Numbered from the stretch's first letter, positions 24,880 to 36,885 are shown. The stretch is 54,335 nt of DNA from Nemertoderma westbladi (GCA_032718475.1 JAUCBJ010003881.1:1-54335); one strand, 5' to 3'. The notes: generated by a model from the sequence alone, not told the origin. Numbers and translations: made by a program.

Positions 24880-24980
24880 CTTTAACGATGCCATTGTTAA
24901 CCCAAGAGCTTTGTTTTGATAGTCTTTGTTCATCACTTTGGATTTGAGGACAGACCAGGCCGATCTATTCTTAACTTTGT
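24844..24980 (-). CDS. RhoGEF (PLEKHG-like) exon d, source of the 45-bp array
   Basis: A 137-nt exon (2 nt completing a codon, then 45 codons; ends phase 0). The acceptor is a pyrimidine-rich attaatttag before 24980, and the first donor is CGA then GTAAGTATG. Residues read KVKNRSAWSVLKSKV, NKDYQNKALGLTMASLK, then TLPIKNPLAIYR. The leading AC plus the T from exon c gives Tyr, and the end joins exon e (SQRWNDLL) in phase 0, so exon and frame are well supported. It is probably the conserved stretch before the DH domain. Its last 36 nt and the donor are repeated about 330 times directly downstream, so where splicing really occurs cannot be decided from DNA. Confidence 0.85.
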
Positions 24981-26040
24981 CTAAATTAATAATAAAAATA
25001 TCATATTTGGTTATTAAATGAGACAATATACGGTGGGTAATGTATAAAATAATGTAAACAACCTAAAATAACTAGAACGCCACCAAGATGGCTTTAAACG
25101 AACCTGTCTTACACAGACTCCAAGAAACAGATGGGATTGGAAGATACAAACCAAGAATGACTTGCATCAACCAAACAAACTGCCTCCCATCGAATGTAAT
25201 ACAAATTCGCCGAGGCAAACAAATCATAATCACAATTACTGCGATGTGTCTCCTATGAAAGTATGTGAAATCTTCCATTAAGTCTACCCAACAGCCGTTG
25301 GTACCCGGCCGGCAGCCACCCTGGTTCAGTTTTCTGGTTTTGTTAGTTTAATCGACAGCTGTTGTAAACGTCCCAGATATACAAAACCTACTAAGCCTTT
25401 ACAGTTGAGCTTAGCCTGAGTTGATGATAGTATTATAACGATGACAATAGGCTCTATAGATACATACGATATATAAATGATATTGTACTGCTTAACATTA
25501 CACTAACTGACTGAATAGAGATAGAACAATAATTAACGATATAATTAATATACGTAACGCCAATTGACAATAATAAGTAGTGAAATGTTGTTCAGCTGTA
25601 AAAGTGTAGTTGTGAGTATTTAATTTCGCGTTCCATAATGTTGACAATATGCTAATATTTCGAATATCGCACATCGAATCGTTCCCAACTTTTTTATTCA
25701 ACAACTAGATACTAATTGATAAATATTCGCGTTTACAATTTTTGCGTACCTGCTTGAGTGTTTGAGATGTTGGATTGTTTGGTTATACACACATACATAA
25801 CCACATCGTGTTTTTGAACGACTCAACTCTTGACAACAACTACCCAGTCTAAAGACAGGCTTGTTATAAAGAGAAGCATTACATAAATGTCGGATCAAAA
25901 AAAGTAGCAATGTTTTTATTTTTCATAAAATAGATAATTCCCCATAACATATTGGTCTAGTGTGATTGGCCAGTAAATAGGATATTAGTAGACTTCGTAG
26001 AATAATTGCAAGTTGCTGGGGATACTAGGGGATTTTGGGA
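24981..26040. other. Intron sequence upstream of exon d
   Basis: AT-rich intron. A plus-strand stretch at about 25088-25258 reads as an uninterrupted 50-odd-codon frame (MALNEPVLHRLQETDGIG...) that could be an old transposon remnant, but I recognise no family motif. Nothing else was found. Confidence 0.4.
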
Positions 26041-27774
26041 CACATATCATTGGGACATTGAGCCTACATGGAATTAAGCCCACACATCATTGGGACATTG
26101 AGCCTACATGGAATTAAGCCCACACATATCATTGGGACATTGAGCCTACATGGAATTAAGCCCACACATATCATTGGGACATTGAGCCTACATGGAATTA
26201 AGCCCACACATATCATTGGGACATTGAGCCTACATGGAGTTAAGCCCACACATATCATTGGGACATTGAGCCTACATGGAATTAAGCCCACCCATTGAGC
26301 ATACATGGAATTAAGCCCACACATTGAGCCTACATGGAATTAAGCCCACACATTGAGCCTACATGGAATTAAGCCCACTCATTGAGCCTACATGGAATTA
26401 AGCCCACACATTGAGCCTACATGGAATTAAGCCCACACATTGAGCCTACATGGAATTAAGCCCACACATTGAGCCTACATGGAATGAAGCCCACACATTG
26501 AGCCTACATGGAATGAAGCCCACACATTGAGCCTACATGGAATTAAGCCCACACATTGAGCCTACATGGAATTAAGCCCACACATTGAGCCTACATGGAA
26601 TTAAGCACACACATTGAGCCTACATGGAATTAAGCCCACACATTGAGCCTACATGGAATTAAGCCCACACATTGAGCCTACATGGAATTAAGCCCACACA
26701 TTGAGCCTACATGGAATTAAGCCCACACATTGAGCCTACATGGAATGAAGCCCACACATTGAGCCTACATGGAATGAAGCCCACACATTGAGCCTACATG
26801 GAATTAAGCCCACACATTGAGCCTACATGGAATTAAGCCCACACATTGAGCCTACATGGAATTAAGCCCACACATTGAGCCTACATGGAATTAAGCCCAC
26901 ACATTGAGCCTACATGGAATTAAGCCCACACATTGAGCCTACATGGAATTAAGCCCACACATTGAGCCTACATGGAATTAAGCCCACACATTGAGCCTAC
27001 ATGGAATTAAGCCCACACATTGAGCCTACATGGAATTAAGCCCACACATTGAGCCTACATGGAATTAAGCCCACACATTGAGCCTATATGGAATTAATCC
27101 CACACATTGAGCCTACATGGAATTAAGCCCACACATTGAGCCTACATGGAATTAAGCCCACACATTGAGCCTACATGGAATTAAGCCCACACATTGAGCC
27201 TACATGGAATTAAGCCCACACATTGAGCCTACATGGAATGAAGCCCACACATTGAGCCTACATGGAATTAAGCCCACACATTGAGCCTACATGGAATTAA
27301 GCCCACACATTGAGCCTACATGGAATTAAGCCCACACATTGAGCCTATATGGAATTAATCCCACACATTGAGCCTACATGGAATTAAGCCCACACATTGA
27401 GCCTACATGGAATTAAGCCCACACATTGAGCCTACATGGAATTAAGCCCACACATTGAGCCTACATGGAATGAAGCCCACACATTGAGCCTACATGGAAT
27501 TAAGCCCACACATTGAGCCTACATGGAATTAAGCCCACACATTGAGCCTACATGGAATTAAGCCCACACATTGAGCCTATATGGAATTAATCCCACACAT
27601 TGAGCCTACATGGAATTAAGCCCACACATTGAGCCTACATGGAATTAAGCCCACACATTGAGCCTACATGGAATTAAGCCCACACATTGAGCCTACATGG
27701 AATTAAGCCCACACATTGAGCCTACATGGAATGAAGCCCACACATTGAGCCTACATGGAATTAAGCCCACACAT
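26041..27774. repeat. 29-bp satellite with a 42-bp leading form
   Basis: The main unit is 29 bp, cattgagcctacatggaatt followed by aagcccaca, in about 50 near-identical copies. The first six or so units (26041-26290) are 42 bp because each carries an additional tatcattgggaca block. Variants (gaatgaagccc; ctatatggaattaatccc) recur at regular spacing, showing multi-unit duplication. There are no spacers, so this is not a CRISPR. It lies within the 11.7-kb intron between exons c and d. Confidence 0.95.
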
Positions 27775-28500
27775 AAATCTCTTGTTTAGCTCTTCCTTTA
27801 CATAGGGATAGACGGGATGGCGCTTGCGATTTTGGTTATGTGGGCACATCGCACCCCCCCCCCCCCCCCATCCATAGTAACAGTGATTGCTGGATGGCTA
27901 AGTGTCTTTGGACTCAACACCATAACTTACTCATAGGAATTGGCTGACAGTTGTACTTACTCTCACTCAAGCCGGTACATTAAATGGTATACTGTGCAGT
28001 ACAACGATAATAATGCGCATAGCAGACAATCACTTTCAACCTTCACTTTAATTAAATGAATTACAATTGACAGGAAAGGAATACACCGAGGCTTATCTAT
28101 ACAAACTGTCAATGGCTGCCATCTTATCATCACGTTTTATTAACACTGCCCTCCTTACCAACACAACTGAGGCTTTATTATAAAACCACCTAATTTATAT
28201 TATATTAATTTAGTGGCACATGAAAAGTGGACTACTGAGATAACATTAGCTACTATAAGATTATTTCGAATCCACAAATCCAATTTTCATCTTCCACTAT
28301 ATAATATATTTAAATATTAATATATAAGTTGGAAAATATAGTTGTTCGGAAAAAAGTGTGGGACAGGAAAAACTTTCAATTGAACAAGGTTAGGTTTCAG
28401 GTTTGTGCTAATTGTCAGATTTGTCAATTGGTGCTAATAAAGGGAGGGAGAGGGGGGGGGATACTTAGTAAGCAAAGAGCTAAATTTGCTGATTTATGTT
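27775..28500. other. Intron sequence with poly(C) run
   Basis: No gene. Contains a 16-base poly(C) run at 27854-27869 and a 9-base G run at 28452-28460. The end of this stretch borders the LINE 3' end. Confidence 0.5.
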
Positions 28501-28680
28501 ATTCATTCATTTCATTTGCACGGCATACGGCCGCCCCGGCAGGCTATAATTAAAACGGTCAATAATCAAAAAAATAAATCAATAAATCAGTAAATCAATA
28601 AAACAATAAATCAATAAAAGTCAGGTCACTCAAAGACACCATGGTGATAGTTAGCTCTGTGTGTACCTAGTCATGAGTTA

Positions 28681-31600
28681 TTATTGTGTGGTTGATTTTT
28701 CGATTCCATAAAAATCAAGGATACATTCATGCCTTACGTGGTTTTTTGAGTTGATGTTGTTTAGGATACTATTTAAAAACAGCGCATTGAAAATGTCCTT
28801 ATATTTGGCTGTTGGCTTGTTGCGTTCTTTCGCATTCTTTATGGTATGTTTGGTGCTGTAGGATGCCGTTACTAGGCTGGTTACGCGTGGTAGTCCGTAA
28901 ATCCACGACGCAGCGTTGTAGTCATCAAATAGGGGGTCTTTATATATATTAAGGCTATGCTGCGCTAGAAGCCAGGCGAAGAGGTATATTATTTTTGGAT
29001 TGCGAGAGTTGAAAGCACTGTATATGATCCTACATTTGTTGTATGCCACTAGGGATGATAGGGTTTCTTGTCCTAGGAGAAGGTACAGGGTATTGTTGGA
29101 TACGTAATTTTTGACACCTAATATTGATCTCATAGCCTTTCGAAAAATGACTTCAAAATCGTTGGTGATAGCATCTGTGTAATTTGCTGTTCCATATAGG
29201 ATTGATGGGGTGCAAATGGTTTTCCATATGGTCTTCGTAACTATCAGGGGCACATCAGAAGTTGATAACCCCCGGTTCTTTAATCGCGCCACATTCCACC
29301 AGCACCTTTTGACGAAGTTGTCTTTTAGGCTGTCCTGAGTTAAGGGGAAGGGCAGTCCTAGGTATCGACAACTATTTTCGTGTTCTAGGGTAGTGTGACC
29401 AATTTTCAGGGTTTGTTTAGTGGTTGTCTTTGTTGTTGGTGAGCAGATAACATAATGGGATTTTGTTGGGTTCGCTTTTAGGCCATGTGCAGAGAAGTAG
29501 GTAGTACAGACTGTTGTTAACTTCTGTAGATCGCTCTTTAGGTTTGCTAGAAGCAGTATGTCATCTGCATACCCAATTATAGGGTAGGAGTGCTTGTTGA
29601 TGTGTATACCTAATCCTAATGATTCTATGTTGACGAATAATTCTTTTAGATAAAAATTAAAGAGCCAGGCAGATAATACCCCCCCCCCCCCCCCCCCCCC
29701 CCTTGTCTTACGCCTTTGGATAGTTTGATTGATTGTGTGTATAAACGTCGTCCTGTTCTTACATAAGCTGTAGATTTTTTGTAGAGTGATTCAAGTAGTT
29801 GTAACCAGGGTTTATCGATATTTGTTTCCCTAAGCTTACTAAAGAGAGATTTGTGGTTTACGCAGTCGAAGGCCGCAGATAAGTCTATTGAGAGCATGTG
29901 GACATCTGAGCCACCTGCATTAAAACGCTTAATTAGTTTATTGGCTACCATGTAGGGGATTTCTCCATTGATTCCTTTCTTGTATGCCATTTGGAGATGG
30001 CTAGTTGCCTCTCGAGTGAATTCGCTCAGAACTAGAATTTCCCACAGCTTGACGAAGATTGATGAGATTGAAATTCCTCTGTAATTTGTTGTATCGTTTT
30101 TCTTTCGAGTAGCATTCTTGAGGTGAGGTAGTAAGAGACTCGCACATAGGTTGTCCGGAAAGACTCCACACTGGGTCATGCTGTTGAAAAGGAGGGAAAA
30201 GGAAGGTCATGCAGTCTTTATGTCTTGGATTGTAAAGAGTTTGGCATTGAAGAGCTCACTATTTGGACTACTTTCTAGGTTTTCCCCGTCGACTTGAGTT
30301 TCGTCGTTGGTGGTTTGTTGGTGGCTATTTTTATCACTACTGTCTGTCTCAAAGAAATCTTTATAGTGGGTATAGAGTTTATTCGCATTCGCTTCTGTGA
30401 TGGTAGTATGATTGGTTTCCTCACGTTTGAGTTTGTTCCAGAATTTGTCTGTGTCGTTTGCACATGTTTGGGCGATCAAAATATGTTCATGGTATGCTCT
30501 ATGTGCTATTTTGGCTCTTATACGACCCTCTTGTAGTCTCTGAAGGGAGGCGTCTTTCAACGTTAAGTTGTTGTTGGAAGTTCGTTTAATTTTTATCATT
30601 TCTAGAGATTTCAGTGATATAGTAGACCGAGTTGGGAGTGTCTTGCCATTGTTTCCATGGTTCTTCCAGCGTTTCAATTTTTTGGGTATTATGGACGGGA
30701 TGTGGTGTTTGGCAGATTGTAGCATTGTATGGTTAATCTTTTCAACCATCTCTTCTGGTAGCAATTTGTTTGTTGAGTACGAAACACCATCATCGTTAAG
30801 CAAGATTTCGCTAAAGCTCAGTAGCTCGTCATTAACAGATTTTCTATAGGCTTCTTTCTGTTCTGTTGTTGCTTCTTTAAATAGAAAGAAGCGAGGTCTA
30901 TTATTCCTCCACGCCGGTTTGTTTTGTAATTTTTGTTTGTGCTCCATTTGAGGAATGTTGAAGTTGCAGGAGACAGGTGTATGATCAGAAATGTTATCAT
31001 CGTTTTGTTGGAAGATATGGCGTTCTTCTAAACAATTAGTAATGTTTTCTGAGGATATTATATGATCTATTAGAGAGCTTCTTATTGTGATTCCTGTTCT
31101 TGATTTGAAAAAATAGGTTGCATTTCCGCCTGTTGTTTTGGAGTGTGTGCTTGAAAAGGCTTGTAATTTATAGGGGCGGACAATTTGTGTGTGAAAAATT
31201 GTTCCAAAGGTAGATCTTTTATTTTCTTCATTATGGTCTTCGTTGTGGGTTATATCACCATTTATGTCTCCGGCTATGATTATTTCATTTCCATTTTGTA
31301 TTGAATCATCAATTATTGATGTAAGCTTTCCGCATTCCTCTAAATAGTTGGTTCGTGAGTAGTTTGATTTATTATCAAAGGGCATATATGTTCCTATGAT
31401 AGTGATATTGCAGTGGAAGTGATCATCAATTGTCATCGCAATCAGTCGGTCAGAGGTAGTGGTAACAGATGAACAGTATGTGCAGATATCATCTTTAATT
31501 AGGAAGGCTAGACCACCTTCTCCCCGTACTCGTTTTTTATTAGACTTCATTCCTTCGGCTACAGAAAAGGTATAACAGGTGTAGCCGGCTGGTAGGTTTT

Positions 31601-31919
31601 TTTTGTTAAAGTTGAACTGAGCTTCTCTACAGCTGAGCCAGTGCTCTTGTAGTACCAGAATATGTGGGTCTTCATTTTGTAGGAGGGAGTAAATGTACTT
31701 TTTATTTCTTGTGTAGCCTTGGCAGTTAAATGTTATGATGTTCAAACCTAATGGGTTTGTATGAAAGTTTCTATCACGGTCAGAGTTTACTTTTGCTTCA
31801 GTATTACATGTGGTTGCCGGAGGTATAAAGATGCTTGCTTTGTTTGTTTTAAAAATACCGATTGTAGTCCCTTGTGTGGGACCGTTCTTTCCGATAGTTC
31901 CCAGAGTTGATGAAACCAT
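28681..31919 (-). pseudogene. LINE ORF2: endonuclease plus reverse transcriptase, frameshifted
   Basis: 31919-30207 (570 codons) holds the AP-endonuclease: LNIITFNCQGY, VLQEHWL, IIGTYMPFD, IIAGDINGDI, SLIDHIISS and ISDHTPVSC, so all catalytic motifs are present. A stop and frame change near 30205 separates it from the RT. The RT is open at 30179-29646 with NYRGISISSIFVK, MLSIDLSAAFDCVNH and KGVRQG. A 24-base G run (29679-29702) sits exactly on the RQGG motif and shifts the frame. Beyond it the frame resumes as VLSAWLFNFYLKELF, with the catalytic IGYADDILLL at about 29551-29577. The thumb and C-terminal region continue to the stop at 28681. LINE clade unassigned. Confidence 0.88.
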
Positions 31920-32063
31920 TGTTCATTGTTTGTTGCTCATCGGAAGCATTAATATTTATTTCTCGTTGGGTTCTGTTCCCATCTTTCCAGGTTGGTTGTT
32001 TGTCTCTGTGGTCATATTGGCTTCCATCGCAATAATAGATCCGGGAGTTTTGTTTGTTGTTGC

Positions 32064-34939
32064 TCAGCAGGTTACCCCTGTGTCCCCTATAATTGTGTGA
32101 TGTATATCTGTTGGTTTGTTTCGTGATTCTCTGTATCCGTAGTTGTCTGTTGGTTTCCACGATTGACATTGTGATTTGTTGCTCCAAGCATATGATTGTC
32201 TTTGGTAGTTTTTGTGGTTGGTTCCCTCATGATTATCTTTAAGGTCATGTTCGTTGTTACTATACGGGTTATGAGTTGTAGTTTGTCGGTTTCTGTCTTG
32301 TCTATTTCTATGGTAATTGCATGTTGTTGGGTTGTCTCCAGGCCACATATGGTTGTTTATAAAGATGTGGTAGTCAGCTGGTTGCACTGTTATTATGGCT
32401 TCTTTGATTTCTCCTTTATTGCCTCTAACCCAAACGTGGACCGGATATATTCCAGTTTGTTTGTAACAAAATTGAGAGAGGCTGACCGATCCTGTATTTT
32501 TTGGTAAACCTGACCCTAGTATTGTTTGCACTTGTTCATTATTTTTCAAGTCTGTTTTCTTTTTAGTTACTTCTGGGTTTGTAATCGGAATGTGTTCTTT
32601 TTTATTGCTCTTCTCTATGTTTTGTAGGATTACATTTTGTCTCTCAAGTAGCATTGCTATTTTGGAATCGTGATCCAGATTACTGAATAAGTTGCTAATT
32701 GGTATTGCTGTTTCTTTTGTTGTTTGTTGTTTAGGGCTAGGCCTCCCATTTGAATGATGTACAGATGTCCAGGCATTTGGATTATATGTCACTTCCTCCA
32801 GCGTTCTTGGTCTGACTACAGTTGGTTTCGATTCTGAAATGTGTCCATTGTAGACAAGGTTTGCAGTATCAATGTCGACTACAAGAAGTTCCTTTTCTGG
32901 AGTTTCAATCTGATCCCATGTTTGAAAGGTATCATCACTTTCGGAGGCTGGGCAACTCGCCCCGTTGCTATCAATCGGGGTCGGGGTGGGAGTAGAATTA
33001 TCACTATCATAGTCATCTGAGATGCTTTGGGACTCATCCTGCGATTCATCGCTGTCTTGGATTGAGATTTCAGTATTATTAATATTTGTCTGTTGGTTTT
33101 TCTGTTTGCGCTTCCGTTTTTTCTCCTTTTTTGTTCGCCTCTTTGCTGCTTTATTTTGTTGTTTTGTTCCGGATGCTACTGATTTCTGCAGGTCATTTAT
33201 TTCTAGGGTCATATTTGTGATTGAGTTCTGTAGCAGGTGAATGGTTTCGATTGCAGCATTATGAGCTCCAGAAAGGGATTTCACCTCAAGCTGTAGATTT
33301 GCAACAAGGTCTGTCAGTTGAAGTATGCTGAAACAATCCATTGTATCTAAATTTACACGCTTTTTAAACGATTGAGAGATGGTATTATTCTCTATAGCGA
33401 GAGCAAACTCAGCCACATCTGTGGATAATTCTTCCATGGAACGTCTATTGACCGCAGTTATACTGAGACTGGGATTATTTCCTAAAACGTAGAGTTTTAT
33501 GTGGTCTAGCAGAATTTTTTGCAATCTATTTAGTGTTCCAGATCCCAAGGGAATCAATGTCTTAATGAATATGTCTTTGGGGTTGTTTATTAGTTTTTCA
33601 GCACGTATTATAGACATTATATCTTCAGTTGTTGATGCATTTATTAGTAGATTCAGGTTGTTCAAGTTAGGGTCTATTGAGAAGGTTGGTTCTTGTTGTG
33701 TTGCGGTTATTTCGATGCGACAGTCTTCTACAGATCTCTTGAACCATGCACGGATCTCTGGACTATTTTCATGGTCTTCTCTTACTGATGAAGATTTCTG
33801 AGCTAGGGCTAAGCCATAGAGACAAATGTATATCCCACAGTCATAACCGTTTTTTTGTCCCGGGTATTGTCTCGTGTTTTGCTTTGTGATCCATGGTGAT
33901 TCTTGCAGATTATTAGGATTTTTCACTTTATGTATGAGGTTGAATAAATTGGTTATTGTGGCAGCAATTGACGATGTTGGATTGTCGTCCATGGGATCTA
34001 GGGTATATACTATTTTTTTTGTTGGATCTGCTACATGAAGTGTGAAATGTTTATGTTCATCGTCGATGTCTGGTATGAGTATGATTGAGTTTTGATGAGT
34101 CGTTGGATCCCAGGAACTTGTGATATGTCTAAGGGCAGCTGAAATATCCCACTCCTTTTGGTGTAGCTTTTTACTTAATTCAATGGGGATGGTTATTGTG
34201 TGTGAAAACTGTATCTCCAATATTCCAAAGAAATATTCTATTATATGGTCACTGATATATAATTCTTTATCCCCTCTAGTTGTGATTGTTTTCTCTCGTG
34301 AAGTAGGATCAGGTATTTTTATTAGGTGTATTTCTCTAGGTAGGGGGGGGGGATTAGGGTTCTAGGATTGGTTCTCTTTGGTTTTGTTATGGCTTTGACG
34401 ATTTCAGCTGTTGGCGCATTCTGCATTGATGATAGGTTTTTTGAAGAATCGGCAAAAAAGCCCATTGACTCCTCTATTTCAGATATGCTAATGTCGTTTA
34501 GAGTATCGCTGGTGGTAGAGAAGGTTACATTGATTTTGTTACTGTGTGTGTTGGATAAATTCTTTTTTTTTGACTTCTCTTTTGGTTCCAAAGTTGAGGT
34601 GTTTTGTTTTGTATGTTCATGTTTTTTTGGAGCGTTGGTTGATGACTTTAATTTTTTGTTTTTTTTTGTATTTATACTGGTAGTGTCAGTTTGTGTGTTT
34701 ATGGGGGGCATACTCGAACCCATCAGTCTGTTGTGACCCGTATTTTCCTCCATTGCGAGAGAGTCAGGTTCGGTTTCTTCATTTGGCGTCATCTGATTCA
34801 GAGGGTCAGACATGTGACTGTCAGGTGGGGTAGGCAAAGGGATGCCTCCAGCCAGGCGCTGGTGCGGGAGTGGTTGGGGTTCGTGTTTTGGTGAGTGCTG
34901 TACTGGCGCCATGTCTTCAGGCCGTGATGCGCAGTTCAC
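32064..34939 (-). pseudogene. LINE ORF1 with Ulp1/SENP-like C48 cysteine protease domain
   Basis: 34939-34322 encodes a disordered, Lys/Ser/Thr-rich N-terminus. A 10-base G/C run (34343-34352) shifts the frame, after which 34322 onward reads IPDPTSREKTITTRGDKELY and IIEYFFGILE, then an Ulp1-like fold. In the frame starting at 34220 the catalytic set is visible: His58 (HFTLHV), Asp75 (VYTLDPM), Gln122 (YPGQKNG) and Cys128 (YDCGIYIC), with canonical spacing. Downstream are a leucine-rich coiled coil (about 305-350), a strongly basic KR stretch, acidic/serine linkers, and a C-terminal Arg/Asn/His-rich tail. The family (C48) cleaves SUMO or ubiquitin-like proteins; a role for the LINE is inference. 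Frameshift likely recent, since the catalytic set is intact. Confidence 0.8.
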
Positions 34940-35099
34940 ACAGTTATCGCGCCGCTCGCGGTCCGGTATATACTCCTTTCCGCTATGCAGGCAGTTTGCA
35001 GTCCGCAGTCTGTTTGGCGGATGGGTTTGGGCAGTCTGTATGTGTGTCTTTCACACACTATTATATACAGGATAAATTCCCCCAACTTCCTCTAAGTCA

Positions 35100-36682
35100 C
35101 AATTATTTTAGTTAAAAGTTTACTGTTATATTTATACTCAATTATATAACTTTCTTAGGAATACATTAACAACCTTATTATCGCAACATTGATTAAACAG
35201 TGTTTAATCAATGTAAAACTATATTTTAGGATTAGCTGTGAATTCTGGAACATTCTATGTAGGCCTACACTGTATCTACAATATCATAATATTCCAATAA
35301 GTTGATAATTTACAATATAATATACAAAAGAATATATTGACTCTTTGGTAAATTGCGTAATTTTGTCCAGGAAACGTTTACAAATCAGATTCAAGTAATT
35401 CATAGATGATACAGAATGGATGTTATAAATTGATAGAACTTCACCACAAACTAAACTGATATAAAAAATAGGCGGAATCACCGCACTCTGGCTAGCTGGC
35501 TAGTCCTGTCTACAATAATAGCACTAAAAAAAACACTTCAAACACATATTATCAAAATAGTAAGTCAAATAATGATGAGATTACAGTCAATGACACGAGT
35601 GTGTTTGAAACAATTAAGAGGATACAGAAGGAATGAATTAAGCATTAGTATAACCAGTGTTTCAATCGGCTATTAGGTTATAAATAATTCAATTATACAT
35701 TTCTGATACTTCGTACTGTAATTACGATTTATTTATGGGTTTAAGTTGTGTAGTATATTTTTATTATTTTGCATTTGTAACCAAGTAACATAAACCTTTG
35801 GAAATAAGCTGAAGATTTAACTGCATTCCAATATGTTAAGTTGCAAAATACCTACATTAATTGGTGTATTATTATAGTTTTTTTTACATAACGTAATAAT
35901 AAATCTGGACAATACCCTTCATTAATTGGAGTTTTGTTATTGTTTTTGACATGGCTTAAAAATAAATCTACCTTTATTTATAGGAAGCACGTTTTTTGAA
36001 ATAGATGAAGAACAATTTACACAAAGTAACTTAATATCCCAAGCAACCACTCTGGAGTGATCCACTCTGGAGTGATCCACTCTGGAGTGATCCACTCTGG
36101 AGTGATCCACTCTGGAGTGATCCACACTGGAGTGATTAGAAAGGTCACTTCTGTTACAAATATATTTCAATCCAAAATAAGTTCGATTTTACTGCCACTA
36201 ATTCGGGACGGATACTATTTATTACAATAAAAATTAAGGCGGCAGTGTCATATCGTTAACGATAGAGAAGTTATGTTACGGGCCACGCTGCGGTTACAAA
36301 TGCACCACAAATACAGTAATATGCCTACCTACGCCTTGGAAAAATGTCAAAAAAATTTAAAAATTGAAAATCCCACCATTCAACTAGTATATAAAACAGG
36401 AGAGTTTCTTAGTAAACCTATTTAATAATTAATTGAATAATATTTAGTATCTAATCTTACCGAAGTTTATTGTTGCTAACCACTCATAATCTGAACGATA
36501 TAAAATAGATTTGATAAAGTTAAATACGAAAATGAAATATATTGGAAATAGAGAACAAATTTACCCAAATTTTAGTTAAGTGCACTGAATATCTACATCT
36601 TATCGTAAAACTTTTAAAGTTTTTCAAACTTTTTGTGGTGAGTTTAGTGGTTTGGTTGCGTGAGGAAATTGTTTAGACTTAC
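35100..36682. other. AT-rich intron upstream of the LINE
   Basis: No exon was found. It contains a small 15-bp tandem repeat at 36043-36135 and otherwise only AT-rich sequence. Confidence 0.5.
36043..36135. repeat. 15-bp tandem repeat, about six copies
   Basis: Unit actctggagtgatcc, six copies with one variant (acactgg). Confidence 0.9.
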
Positions 36683-36843
36683 AGTTATCGGCTGTGGGAG
36701 AGAATTGGGAGGCGTCTCCATTCCAGTATAGGTAACTGCGACTCTGTAAGTCGGCCAGTGTGGAGGCTTCATCCTGGGTAATGAGAAGATCACCTGGCTG
36801 CAGGGCGTCGTCTGTGGATAGTTGTATAACCATAGATCCGCGT
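36683..36843 (-). CDS. RhoGEF (PLEKHG-like) exon c
   Basis: A 161-nt exon: 1 nt completing a Lys codon from exon b, 53 codons, then 1 nt carried to exon d. The acceptor reads tttgtcgaatag and the donor ATAACT then gtaagt. Residues read RGSMVIQLSTDDALQPGDLL, ITQDEASTLADLQSRSYLYW and NGDASQFSPTADN. No catalytic domain; it looks like a moderately acidic N-terminal region upstream of the DH domain. Phase agreement on both sides (2 with exon b, 1 with exon d) is strong support. A minisatellite begins 43 nt upstream of its acceptor. Confidence 0.82.
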
Positions 36844-36885
36844 CTATTCGACAAATAAAATATATGTCAATATACCGTCTTACTG

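Larger units (their letters stand above)
28500..35060 (-). mobile_element. Nearly full-length LINE with two ORFs and an Ulp1-like protease
   Basis: On the minus strand the order is: GC-richer 5' leader (about 35060-34940), ORF1 (34939-32064), ORF2 with apurinic endonuclease then reverse transcriptase (31919-28681), and a 3' UTR. The 3' UTR contains an (AATA/ATTG)-type run (28560-28618), a GC-rich block, and a terminal run of ATGAA-like repeats near 28500-28520. Both ORFs carry frameshifts at G/C homopolymers and ORF2 has a break between endonuclease and RT, so the copy is inactive. It lies in the intron between RhoGEF exons c and d, in the same orientation as the gene. End coordinates are approximate; no target duplication was identified. 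Confidence 0.85.

Noticed and set aside
10438-25026. Open frames of more than 4,800 codons on both strands
   Set aside because: They exist because a stop-free 45-bp unit is a multiple of three. Only 24844-24980 has exon character. The remainder is a repeat array.
25072-25278. Possible additional RhoGEF exon between exons c and d
   Set aside because: Exons c and d already join in phase (T plus AC gives Tyr). The stretch lacks suitable splice sites on the minus strand.
26041-27774. CRISPR-like regular direct repeats of 29 bp
   Set aside because: There are no unique spacers between repeats and the setting is eukaryotic; it is a head-to-tail satellite.
30294-34365. Plus-strand frames across the LINE (for example 34368-34736)
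   Set aside because: Antisense shadows of LINE ORF1 and ORF2, whose minus-strand reading has clear endonuclease, RT and protease motifs.
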